Shown: positions 9,941 through 19,692 of the stretch, piece after piece
Numbering within the stretch: position 1 is the first letter of the stretch
Layout of the letters: every line of letters starts with the position of its first letter
NCBI RefSeq assembly: GCF_003573695.1
Contig: NC_039361.1
Coordinates: 97,342,279 to 97,406,278 of the forward strand
Direction of reading: 5' to 3'
DNA length: 64,000 nucleotides
Source: Papaver somniferum
Taxonomy: Eukaryota > Streptophyta > Magnoliopsida > Ranunculales > Papaveraceae
Notes under the pieces: model-generated
Databases searched by the model: none
Told to the model about the DNA's origin: nothing
Seen by the model: the letters and a program-made list of their open reading frames with translations, nothing else
Position numbers and translations under genes: made by a program

Positions 9941-11608
9941 ATGTCGAGCTGGTATGATAGAAGCCAATACAATGAATATCGACCTGAATTTGAATATGGA
10001 CATCATCAGTTTTATGATCATGGTGGGAATAGTAGTTGGGAACGCCAACCTTTTCAAGGTTATGGTTCATACCATGGTGAGCCCAATTACTATCCACACA
10101 TGCATCAGTTTTACGAGCAAGAAGATTATAGTACTAGTTCTTCGTCTCTAGAGGATACAATCAAACTATTGAAAAGTAGTCCTTTTTATGATCCTTCTGA
10201 TAATTCCTCTTTACTAGAGTCAACACGTAAATTAGCTGAGTCAACACGTAAGTTAGCAGAAATGAATAACTTAGTTTTTGACGAAAGAGAACTTTCTATA
10301 GAGGAATCCCTCAAGTTGATGGCTGAGACGAACGAAAGACTTGCTCGAAATAATCTAAATTTCCAAAATAGTGTTTCTAATTTTACCCTTGATATCAATA
10401 GTGAATTTTTGCCTAATTTAGAGGACGAGGTTAGAATAAAAGACACTACTTATTTAGATAAGGTTCAATCATTTTCGCACTATGATGATGAGGATAGCAG
10501 TAATGAAGAATCTGAAATATGTAGGCATAGTGATCAGGAATCTAGTAATCCAATTGAGCTTTATAGTGATTATATTATTTCTACTTCAAATCCAAATAAT
10601 TTTTATGATTATTCACCTATTCAAGAGGACGAGGATTTGATTAGGAATACCACCGTTTTAAACGATGTAGTATTTCCTTTTGATTACGAAGCCGATAGTG
10701 GTTTAGAGGAACGAGTTTATTCTGAAAATGCTGTTTTAGAGTCTAGCGACTCAGAAACAATAATCTTAGACGAAGAACATAGACTCGTGGAGATGAGTAA
10801 AGATGCACTACCTGATAAAAACTTAGAAGAATCAATTGACCACTTCCAAGAATCTGATGATCTAGAAATTAGGGAGATTGTGACCAGTCTATCTAGAGAC
10901 GCCGAAAACTCTAAGTTTGGGGGTGAGTATCATTCTCCATGTGCTTTAACTCTTAGTAAGGTCCCTCACTTGGGACTTGACATCAATGCCTCAACCATCT
11001 TACAAGATTATCTTCATACACGTTTTCCCGAACCTAATGATGTCCAGGAAGAAGTTCAGCTGTTAGAAACCCATCCTCTGGTTGATGTGGTTAGCCCAGG
11101 CAATAATACCAAGATTGACTTTGTTTTCCCACCAAATAGTTTTCTTCCAACTGTGGGAACGTTTATATTCCAAATGTGCCGAATATTAAGTTGTGAGACT
11201 AGACCTAAATGCTTTAGGAAATTAGAGTCGACACATTTGCTTAAGGATGACCACTACTCTCATTGTGGTCAATTATGTAAGTCATATCTGATTGACTTAG
11301 AGGATCCACAATTATTTAGGTTACTACTTCGTGATTCTAAGTTCGTATTTGAGTTTTTCCAGACTCTAGGACCTAGTAATTTAGAACCAATCTATGAGGA
11401 AATGCATCCAAGAAAAATATTTTATTTAGACCCTTTCATAGAACCTGAACCTGAACCACAATTAGATATAAATATCTTAATCAGGAAACTAGATAAGGGC
11501 ATGTTATTCTTGTTCACTTTCTTGGGCTATTGTAGTTTCCTTTGGTCAGCTCTTTTTCGTTTTGAAGACCCGCAGTTATTTCGACTGTTACTTTATGGTT
11601 CGAGTTGA
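9941..11608 (+). CDS. E2 ORF: 555-residue protein of unknown function
   Basis: The ATG at 9941 is the first plausible start; the frame extends upstream only through non-ATG codons. I recognise no family. Residues 1-70 are rich in Y, H, Q and W (MSSWYDRSQYNEYRPEFEYG), a low-complexity, prion-like composition. Residues 94-107 are a direct repeat of STRKLAE. Residues about 170-350 are strongly acidic. A Cys/His-containing stretch (CETRPKCF, HSHCGQLC-like spacing) lies at about 425-450. Residues 520-539 (GMLFLFTFLGYCSFLWSALF) look like a membrane segment, flanked by two copies of EDPQLFRLLL at 454 and 542. The frame is uninterrupted in a very young element, so it is probably translated. It could be a diverged gag, an env-like protein or something new. 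No enzymatic motif is visible. Confidence 0.75.
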   Translation: MSSWYDRSQYNEYRPEFEYGHHQFYDHGGNSSWERQPFQGYGSYHGEPNYYPHMHQFYEQEDYSTSSSSLEDTIKLLKSSPFYDPSDNSSLLESTRKLAESTRKLAEMNNLVFDERELSIEESLKLMAETNERLARNNLNFQNSVSNFTLDINSEFLPNLEDEVRIKDTTYLDKVQSFSHYDDEDSSNEESEICRHSDQESSNPIELYSDYIISTSNPNNFYDYSPIQEDEDLIRNTTVLNDVVFPFDYEADSGLEERVYSENAVLESSDSETIILDEEHRLVEMSKDALPDKNLEESIDHFQESDDLEIREIVTSLSRDAENSKFGGEYHSPCALTLSKVPHLGLDINASTILQDYLHTRFPEPNDVQEEVQLLETHPLVDVVSPGNNTKIDFVFPPNSFLPTVGTFIFQMCRILSCETRPKCFRKLESTHLLKDDHYSHCGQLCKSYLIDLEDPQLFRLLLRDSKFVFEFFQTLGPSNLEPIYEEMHPRKIFYLDPFIEPEPEPQLDINILIRKLDKGMLFLFTFLGYCSFLWSALFRFEDPQLFRLLLYGSS

Positions 11609-12928
11609 CTAATCCTTTCCTAAGTCTGGCTGAAGACTTTAAACTTAGCACTTCTTGGGAGGTAACCCAATCTCACGCAACACGGTAATATCCTTCCTTA
11701 ACTCTTTTACTTCAAATAATAACCGTTTCTCCTTGTTCATGTTTTTAATTTTATCTTTAGAACATTGAGGACAATGTTAGATTTAAGTTTGGGGGTATTG
11801 GGAGAAACTTTTTAGTTGCGTAATAAATAAACTCCAGAGCCTAGAAATTTATGCGTATTTAGGATAGCACTAACCAATCTAAGTGGATGGAAACATTTTT
11901 GTTTTAGGAGTTGAGGAACCAATCTGACTAGATGGAAACATCTATAGAGTCTATTCATAAAAGCACAGAGCTCAGGTGTTAGAAATAACATGATAGTTTC
12001 GCCATATCTTGTCGAGTCCTTTTCACTTTCTATTTTTATTTTCTTTTATTTCAAGTGATTTGGTGGGGCACACGATTCAAGTTGTTACCTTTGCTAGGGT
12101 GAAATAGAGTGACTGAGTTACCTTTTCCAAAAAAAAAAAAAAAAAAAAAAAAAAAGACCGGACCAGTTAGACCAATCGGAATAAGTATTAACACTTGGAT
12201 AGCAATATGCGTGTGTTCTCCCTGTTTCCGTCGCCTAAGCAAGCGTGGAATGCAGGACCCGTGGGAACTATCGTGTAATCTGCTGACAAGAAGCATGCGC
12301 TTGGATCCAAAAGATCTATTCATGCCGTTAAGTTAAAAAAAAAAAAAAAAAAGGGTTATTGTTATGTGTAGTCAACTGCTGGTTCCCTTGTATATGCCAG
12401 TGTGTTAATATTAGTCAGACCGGTATCTCAGTCATTTAGGTTAGGTTCATCTTGGCAGAGGCCTTCAGACAGATATGGGAAACACCGTTCACTTTTCAAC
12501 CATCTACATTTTTCTTTTTCCATCATCTTAATCTTTTCATGTGATTAGTCTGACTCCGAGTATGATGTCCATCGTGAAACTATCTTAGTAGAGCTCTGTC
12601 ACTTATATGAATTTTAGTATGCTTGAGTGCAAACTCGTGTACAGCAATTGGAATTTCGCATCAGGGTTCTTCCTCTTAGAGTCAATAATTGTATGCCAAC
12701 CAAGGAGGTTCTTTAGTGCTTTCCAAGGTTCTGCGTAGATAGCTAGGGACTGGAGTAAAGGTTTTGTGGGTATATCTCTGGTAAGCCCTCCCGAGACTAT
12801 AACTCGGCCACTAGGGCCACCTAGGGGTTTAAAGGCTTATTGCATACGCTAAATGCAATCGACGATGCCTGCGACAGTGAGTTCGGATTTTATTTTGTAG
12901 TTTTATTTTGCTCGAGGACTAGCAAATA
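11609..12928 (+). other. E2 3' non-coding region with blocks shared with E1
   Basis: Four blocks match E1 in order: GGGAGGTAACCCAATC (about 11658), TTGAGGACAATGTTAGATTT (about 11765), CGTCGCCTAAGCAAGCGTGG (about 12228), and the GAGACTATAACTCGGCCACT block (about 12793-12835). Two long A runs (about 12128-12155 and 12334-12352) flank the third block and look like slippage tracts. I see no gene in this stretch. Confidence 0.7.
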
Positions 12929-12945
12929 ATAAGTTTGGGGGTATT
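12929..12945 (+). other. E2 polypurine tract
   Basis: ATAAGTTTGGGGGTATT lies immediately before the TG of the 3' LTR, where plus-strand DNA priming would start. Confidence 0.8.
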
Positions 12946-14489
12946 TGATAGACGCATTTATGTGTCTAATATAGCTCAATTGTATATAGTGTTAGTGCTC
13001 AATTTTGTACTTATTTGGTTATTTTATTTATTTGTAGGTGTTTTTAGAAGAATAAAGATTTGCAGCGAAATTGGCTGAAAATGCGGCGGTTGGACCTCCG
13101 TTGATAGAGTGCCGGAAGCGCCCCAGAAGTGTACCGGAAGTACCCCAGAAATACCCTGGAGGAACCCCGAAAAAAGTGCGAAAAATGCCCTAGAGGACAC
13201 TTGCTATACGGACCCTTGATTTTGGATAAGGGGTAACCTAATTACTAAGGGGTGACCTATTTCCAGACAGGTACTAAAGGGAGAACAGCACATGATAGGG
13301 GGAGGTCACTTCCTTCCCAAAAATTCAAAAAGAAAATTTGGCGGGAAATGTTTCTCTTCACGGGCAGATTTAGGGTTAGAGTTTTGATCGAGTTTTTTGG
13401 AGACTAAAGGGCTGATATTGATTGGGTTTACTCCTTAGGCCTAAATAGGCCTGGTGAAGTCTTTGGATTCCACCCAAATTGGCTGGAATGGCCGGAAATT
13501 GGAATCAAAGTCAAATAAGGAAACACGGCTTCATGGGTTCGAATTTGGAAATTCAGAGAGATTAAAGGCAAGAAATTCGTTCCAAAGATACATATTATAA
13601 CTAAGGAAGAGTTTTGTATAATCGGGAGAGCTCAGAAACGCGTAAAACAAATTTGGGAAGGAATTATTGCCGTGACTGCCAAGGAAGGAAAGAGGAGATT
13701 TCGATGCGATTTGGGAGAGATTCGATGACCCTTTTGTGTATAAATAGGTTTCTTAGGGTCCAAAGAAGTCTGTCGAACAGTTTGGGGCCGAGAAGAGCAC
13801 CACAGGAGGCGTAAATCAGAGTTTCAGAATTTCTCCTGCTGCTGTTCCGCCATTGAAGAAGCTTGAAGAACACGAAGAACGGACTGCCGAGGACAGACTT
13901 ATTTCCAGAAGCGTCAACAGCAGAAGTCAGGTTTCGTAGTTCAGCAGCAGAGGTTTATTATCGTTCTTTTCTGGACGCCTTCTGTGGGTCGCAGAATTAC
14001 TGTTTTCATTCTTTTCACTCTTTTAATCAACTTTTTGAGCTATAAACATGTATTTTGAGCAAGTGATTAATATGAGGAGCTAAACCCCAACACTGGGATG
14101 ATGGAGGAAGCCATTTTTCATGCATGTGGTAATTTTATTTAATTCTTTTATGACTATTTGCACTATTATTAATCGTTTCATGATTTTTATTAATTAGTTG
14201 TGATGTCGTTTGATGGTGTATGCTTAGACGTAAGAGCTTTTGATGCACCATGCTTGTGATTTACAATTGATGTTTTACAAAATCTATCTTTGGCAAATAA
14301 AAGAGTCAATATTTATAAGCTATAACTGTTAGAATTGATAGTTGAACCGCATGAGTATAAGAATTGGTGGAATCCTGAGTCCCAGTCTCTTGATCATTGT
14401 GACACATATTTTGTACATATTTTTGGTTTTTAAATCTTCACAAGTCCGAGCAACGAATCTTTACTTACCTCTTGAAAAATATTACAACA
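12946..14489 (+). repeat. E2 3' LTR
   Basis: A 1544-bp direct repeat of 7324-8863, about 99.5% identical by eye. Small insertions relative to the 5' copy lie at about 13433 (one C), 13932 (two T) and 14480 (one T). Confidence 0.95.
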
Positions 14490-14494
14490 CTTCT
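14490..14494. repeat. Target-site duplication of E2, right copy (CTTCT)
   Basis: Matches 7319-7323 exactly; see the left copy. Confidence 0.95.
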
Positions 14495-15029
14495 CTCAAC
14501 CAGTGCGCTAAATAAGAATCCTTTGACGACATTCATACAATTATTGTGGGTAACATCTTTCACTTTAGTCAACATTTGCACACTTCACTATTATATTTCC
14601 ATTTTCTTATCTATCCATGTGATTTCAGTATGCGAGTGTTGTGATAAAAGTTGCAACAAGTATGAGGACTATCTTAGTAGAGTTTTGCAATCAGGTTGAA
14701 TGACACACGTAAGTAATTGCTAATGTGTGATGATTCGAATGTATGTGGGATGTTTGTGGCTAAAGAACTTATGCAAGATAATTATTTGGTTTACTTTGTG
14801 TCTATCCTTAGTGGTTCTTCCAAGGCAAGAAATTGGAGTAGGTTTTGTGGGTATACCTCTTGTAAGCCCTCACGAGACTATAACTCATCCACTAGGGACA
14901 CCTAAGGGTTTAAAGGCTTGTTATACATACTAAGTGTAATCATTTTCTCAACGACATGGAGTTGTTGTATTTAGGATTAGTTTTATTTAGTTTTCTTGAG
15001 GACTATCAAAATCTAAGTGTGGGGCAATT
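14495..15029 (+). other. E1 3' non-coding region, second part, and polypurine tract
   Basis: E1 resumes after E2. The block at about 14865-14920 (GAGACTATAACTCATCCACT) matches the E2 block at about 12793, proving this tail and E2 have related 3' regions. The polypurine-like TAAGTGTGGGGCAATT ends at 15029 beside the LTR. The short ORFs here have no recognisable content. Confidence 0.75.
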
Positions 15030-16276
15030 TGATAAGTGCATAATTCATATGATTTTAGTGTCCATTCCATACTTTTTTAAGCTATTATTCTTGCATATTT
15101 TTGTATTATTACTCTTGTTTGCTCTTATTTGCCTCTATTATGTGAATCATCCAAAAAGTATATACAAAGTTCTTAAAATATCTATTAAGAGAAGTATTCC
15201 AAGTATCCAAGTGCTAAAGTCCAAGAGAAGTAGAAGAAGTGCGACGAAAAGGAGCAAAATACTCAAAATCAAGAGAAAGGACAAAGAAAGATATTAACTC
15301 ATTCAAATTAAGGATTTCTCATCATCATCTTGAAGAGAATTGAAAGATAAAAATAATGCAAAAATAAGGAGGTCATTCCAAGTTTAGATGAAGAAGTTAT
15401 GGACAAAACAAGCTTTTATTGAATACCGAAGACAGTAAAGTTCGCGGACGGGTTTTATACTTTAATTCCGAAAATTTATGCTGGAATTTGAAGTTCGCGG
15501 ACTGGGTTCGCGTGCTTATCAAGTGGAAAACGTGTATTCATACTTTGGAAAGCCTAAGGGCACGTTTGGATTCGTTATTTCGTTATTTCGGGTCGGGTTC
15601 TTTTACCGCACCGAATACGTGAATGCCAAGCAATGTAAACCTATAAAAAGGTATTAGGTTATGTGAAATCATATCACATCAAGGTATCACGAAATTTTAA
15701 GTCTTGGAGAGGAGAAAAATCACCAGGAGCGAAATCTAGGGTTTCAGAGCGATTCTCAATCGTAAAGATATCTCTAAAATTTTCTTATATGTATATCATG
15801 GATGCTTCTACATCCATGAGTAGCTAAACACCTATTGATTGAGGATGAATTCTAAGTTTTAAACTTGATTTTATTTAATATATGAATCTATTTTGATTTC
15901 TTCATATGATTATCTTTTGTTTCTATTATAAGTAAATATTATGATTGATTGATTGTTCTAGGTGGCCAACTAAATCAGTTTATTGATTAATCTAAAGCTA
16001 GTAAAGGGTTAGGATATCCGTGTAATTTTTGAATAACCCCTACACAAGTAGAAAACATGAAACCTTGCAGAGGGATTCTGTGGAGCAATCACGTGTAGAA
16101 ACAAAACTATAAAGTGGACCTTGCGCTAAGAGTCTAACTACTAGGATTAACCTAAGTCACAAAACATAAATCATTCGACCAAGCTACACCTTAAGTGCGC
16201 TACTACTTGGTGGTTTGGATAAATAAAATCTGGTATTCGAGCGCTTCGGTACCCAGTGACCAAATGATACTCATCA
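15030..16276 (+). repeat. E1 3' LTR
   Basis: About 1247 bp, starting TGATAAGT and ending ACTCATCA, a short imperfect inverted repeat. A TATA box (TATAAAAAG) is at 15642-15650. A module upstream of it holds GTTCGCGGAC (15440-15449), an A/T-rich core CCGAAAATTTATGCTGGAAT (15468-15487) and GTTCGCGGACTGGG (15493-15506). It resembles a module in Copia f1 LTRs. Confidence 0.85.
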
Positions 16277-16756
16277 GCTGTATACCTTGAACTTCGGTGA
16301 AGTGTACTCCTACGGGTATTGATAATCTGTGACTTCGGAGATGTATGGTCTATCCATAAAATCGTAACTATCTTGTTTTACTACCCTGTAATTCATCTCT
16401 AGATACTTATCCATCGCTTCCTGCGTCATAACTGTGGATTCCTCTTCCTTTTCTCCCGTGTTTCCCGTTACTCCTTTGGCGTTCTGCTCGACATCGGCTA
16501 CCTTCAACAGTTTTCTCAACTCTTGCTCCCTGCGGATGTGGCCCTCGAGCTCTTTCTGCATTTCCTTGAGTGAAGGCTGAATAGGTGGTGTGTTCTCGAT
16601 CTCCTGTTGTTTGTTCTTTTCCAACAGAGGGTCTGGTTTCCTTACCTGTGTGAATGGATCTGACACTATCCCTACTCTCTCGCCGTCTGTGTTGAGTGGT
16701 GGGTCGCTCGGCTGGTTGTGTACCGCTCCTGAGATGGTGCTTCCTATGTGTGTCAT
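16277..16756 (-). pseudogene. E3 gag N-terminal part, truncated
   Basis: An ATG at 16756 opens 148 codons ending in TAG at 16310-16312. The N-terminus is polar and proline-rich; the middle (SLKEMQKELEGHIRREQELR) is coiled-coil-like. After the TAG the same frame continues with EYTSPKFKVYS, which fits the start of the retrotransposon gag core (P-K-F-x-x-Y), until the E1 insertion at 16277. So there is one premature stop plus truncation by E1. The capsid core and all pol lie outside. Assignment to the Tat group rests on this layout and the primer-binding site. Confidence 0.65.
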
Positions 16757-16774
16757 GGTGATCTAGGAACGAGC

Positions 16775-16792
16775 CTCAGGGTATGGCCGCCA
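16775..16792 (-). other. E3 primer-binding site
   Basis: The minus strand reads TGGCGGCCATACCCTGAG, five bases from the LTR end. TGGCGGCC-type starts occur in Tat-like elements; I do not assign the tRNA. Confidence 0.6.
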
Positions 16793-16797
16793 AATAT

Positions 16798-17165
16798 TGA
16801 GGGGTGATTTATTTTTGGTCCTCCCCGTCCTAGCTAGACCAAGTGACCTCAGCTTTCAAGGAATAGTAATAGAGAGAGTTGTCTTTCCATTGTACCTTGT
16901 CCTTCCTTATATAGACTTTCCCAAAAGTCCCTCCTTTTATCACATCATGACACATGTCCTAAACCTCCTTAATTACTTCTAATGACATACCTTACTATAA
17001 CCTCATCCTTATTTATTAATCCCTTTCTTGTCCTTCTTACCTCATGGGTATTTTATCACTGGGCTTGGGCTTAGTCCCTAAGTCCCCATATCTCATGCTA
17101 GGCTTACCTTTCCTATTGAGGGCATACCAAGCCCATTAAGGGGTATTATTTTTCATGTATCAACA
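16798..17165 (-). repeat. E3 5' LTR
   Basis: A 368-bp LTR; on the minus strand it starts TGTTGATACATG and ends CACCCCTCA. A TATATAA box at 16907-16913 (minus strand) is correctly placed for transcription into gag. Confidence 0.75.
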
Positions 17166-19387
17166 CACGCTACTCTGGTTAATAAGGATGAAGGATATAA
17201 TCGGCATGAGACTGAGGAAAAATGCTTTTATACTTGGTGGGTGTCTGAATGGTTCCCTAAGAAACCGAAACCGGTTGAGGTGTTTAATGACATGCTCAGT
17301 GTTGCTGCGTTTTTATATTTGTGGCTGTCTAGAGATGTTTTTGATGATGGCTCCGGCAAGAAGGAAATAAGGCAGAAACTGGTTAAATTTGCTATTAAGC
17401 TGGCGCAAGGTGTTGCACTTCCCATAGGAAGCTTGTTTGTTGGTTCCTTGTATACCCATCTGGATTGCCTAGCAGCGGACATGTATGCTTCTGACGGATG
17501 TATGCAAGTAGAATCACATGTTCACATTTCCTTTCTCCAAGCATGGTTGTGGGAGCATTTCAAATATTATTTTTCTAATCCTATAGCCTCGCTTTCCAGT
17601 ACATATGGAGGAGCTAGGATACTTCGTTGGCATAAGAAGCGTACAAAACCCGGCTTGAGGCTCATTGATTTTCTTGACAACATGTATGCAGTTAAATTTC
17701 ATCCTTGGACAACGGTCACACATCCATAGCTCAACCTGACACTTTTGCTTCCGTCTCGGGCACAACATTGCATTCTGATGGAGAGAATATGAGTATTAGA
17801 GAAATCGTGTTTATGAGAAGCTGTGTACCTAGATGTGTCGCATCTTTCTTCAAGGGATATTTTGACGTGGTTCTTTATAATGTTGACAGAGCCAGTCGTC
17901 AAATGGGTTTCGACCAGGGAATTCCATTTCCCCGTCCATTGACGCCTTCAACAGACCTTTTACCATCTGTTTTTGATAGTAGTGTTTTTGCAAGAAGGAA
18001 GAGCCTCCCATTTTTGCTCCCAAGAAGAAAGCCGGTGATGACCCATAAGTATAAAGAATTCTAGGAGAAGGAGTTTCTCGCTCTTCAGCAATTCGTGCAG
18101 GACATCGTAAAAGATCCACGCGAAAAGCCTTCTTCCAAGACCTTAGAAAAACATAAGTTGTTGAAGTCGCTTCCTTCAGGTAAACGAAAATATTCTGACC
18201 AAGGTGACAACAGTCCCCAGAAAAAGGAGCGAAGGTCTAAAAGTCGTGCAGGTGGTATCCAATCAGCTTCAACAACCCCTGTGGTCCTCAGTTCTTCGAA
18301 TATGCAGGTACGTATGTGCTTCTTCTTCACCAGCCAAATTTTTGGACTAACTTCACTGAATATCTCTCTTTTCCTTTTTTATTTTATTTTTAAAACTAGG
18401 GGAGTGAGAGTATGAATGCTTTTTCCAGGCTTGCACACGGCCAGAACATGGCATTTCCAGAGGAGAAATCCTGTGATACAGATTCTCTCAAGGATAAGGA
18501 AGAAGAAGATTCAGAATACGACATTGATGATAGAAGTACTTCTGAATGTAGTAGTAGAGAGTATAAATCTTCCAGTGAGCCAACAGATGAGTTGGTAAGT
18601 CTGCCACATGTTTTTTTTGGATTATTTATTCTAATTGGATATGAAATAAATACTTAATTGATGGTATTACAGAAAGAAGCTGCATCTGGAGATACCCTGA
18701 GATGGAGATTAACCATAACGAAGATGTGACTGCGCCTTCGATCATAGAAACCATGTTTGGTGAGATGAGATCAACCACGATGAAGATGTTGTTGCGCCTT
18801 CAGTCGTGGAAACCTTATCTGTGGCCGCGGGCTCAATTGTTTCCACAGAATCTTTTGGAGTTGAAGGATCCACACTAATCGTACATCCATCCGCAAGTGC
18901 TATCTTCAACCCTCCATTTGTGGATCCTTCTAAGGATCATGTGTTGATAGGAGGATTCAGCGTACCAGCTAAGTATGTTGAGTTGTATACTCGAATATGA
19001 GAAAAGCATGGACACATCGCAACGACCAAAAAAATTAGCAGTCACTTTTTTTTGGTTAAACGAGTGGAGGAATCTCTATCTTCAATCCATGATATGTGCA
19101 GTGTGACTGTACAAACCGTTTCTGGGGAGGTAGTCTCAAGCTGGGAGTACCATCGGGACATGTGCGTGAACTTTGAGTTTCATGCCTCCTGGTTCTGTGA
19201 AGGGTTTTCCAAAATCCAAAGGATGCAGACTGAAATGAACGAGGTTCCCTCTTTGGATCTCATTAATCAACAGGAGGTAGAGATCGAGAAGTTATCCCAG
19301 GAATTGAAGTTGAAGCAGGATGCTCTTCAAAACAGGAAGGACGCTTTTTCCAAGAAGAATGAGTTGTTGCTAAATGATTTCCCTTGA
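17166..19387 (+). pseudogene. Plant mobile domain (PMD) gene of E4, 5'-truncated
   Basis: PMD proteins (aminotransferase-like, plant mobile domain; MAIN/MAIL relatives) act in nuclear silencing and genome stability in Arabidopsis, and PMD ORFs are known in Tat retrotransposons. Here the PMD C-terminal half is clear: VAAFLYLWLSRDVFDD, KFAIKLAQGVALPIGSLFVG and FLQAWLWEHFKYY, then the KFHPW motif at about 17690. The N-terminal half is cut off by E3. Two GT-AG introns are visible, 18308-18399 and 18595-18672. The C-terminal part has IGGFSVPAKYVELYTRI (about 18945), homologous to the E6 copy, and ends in a coiled coil (EVEIEKLSQELKLKQDALQN). A frameshift at about 17720 and stops at 18062-18064 and 18998-19000 make it non-functional. 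Confidence 0.8.
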
Positions 19388-19692
19388 ATGCTTTTATTCT
19401 TCAAACTTTCTACTCTTAGTTGTTGTTTTTTTTTGAAAGGCAAGAGACGCCTCTTTTATGGTTTGATTTTCTGATTTTGGACTGGTAGGTAATTGCTCTG
19501 TGAAGCGTTTGAACTGATTTGCTTGTGAAATGATTTTTTGAGTAGCTTTTTGAATGATATTTGGATCAACTAATAATTTGGAATCTTAATTATGAATGCA
19601 AATGGTGCATCTACTTGGGAGAAATTATAAATATTGCATGAAAAGGTAAATACTAGAGTGACATGATATTTTAGCATAATTGGGTTATTGGC
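19388..19692. other. Spacer between PMD gene and gag relic of E4
   Basis: About 300 bases, T-rich near 19425, without a recognisable gene. It would serve as the 3' untranslated region of the PMD gene, and the missing pol of E4 should have been near here. Confidence 0.4.

Larger units (their letters stand above)
7324..14489 (+). mobile_element. E2: complete, young, non-autonomous LTR retrotransposon
   Basis: The element is 7166 bp with 1540- and 1544-bp LTRs, both TG...CA, a TGGCGCCG primer-binding site, a long leader, one ORF (9941-11608), a non-coding 3' region and a polypurine tract. CTTCT is duplicated on both sides. The internal region (4.1 kb) has no protease, reverse transcriptase or integrase in any frame, so it must borrow them. 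Its 3' non-coding blocks match E1, placing it as an Athila-lineage derivative of the LARD/TR-GAG kind. By eye the LTRs differ by about five substitutions and three small indels. At a conventional 1.3e-8 substitutions per site per year that is of the order of 0.1 million years. Confidence 0.93.
518..16276 (+). mobile_element. E1: Athila-like Ty3/Gypsy retrotransposon, interrupted by E2 and lacking its 5' LTR in the window
   Basis: The element comprises a leader (518-735), decayed gag-pol (736-5887), a non-coding 3' region (5888-7318 and 14495-15029), a polypurine tract and a 3' LTR (15030-16276). E2 with its target-site copy splits the 3' region at 7319-14494. Domain order protease, reverse transcriptase, RNase H, integrase identifies Ty3/Gypsy. 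The DLGAS-type protease site and the [10 protein letters not shown] integrase motif are typical of the Athila lineage. No env-like ORF is seen after integrase. The element is inserted in the gag of E3 on its right side, with GCTGT (16277-16281) as the probable target-site copy. Confidence 0.85.
16277..17165 (-). mobile_element. E3: 5' end of a minus-strand Tat-like Gypsy element
   Basis: Read leftwards: a 368-bp LTR, a primer-binding site, and the start of gag, cut at 16276 by the E1 3' LTR. The rest of E3 should lie left of the window, beyond the missing E1 5' LTR. E3 itself sits in the PMD gene of E4; CACGC (17166-17170) would be its right target-site copy. Confidence 0.75.

Noticed and set aside
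12109..12336. ORF with a poly-lysine run
   Set aside because: The lysines come from a slippage-prone A run in the E2 3' non-coding region.
14956..15297. 113-codon ORF with a hydrophobic start across the E1 3' LTR boundary
   Set aside because: It crosses the polypurine tract and LTR start, so it is chance; no family is recognised.
17166..19387. PMD sequence taken as a host gene of the MAIN/MAIL family
   Set aside because: It adjoins a Tat primer-binding site and LTR, has stops and a frameshift, and the same arrangement recurs in E6.
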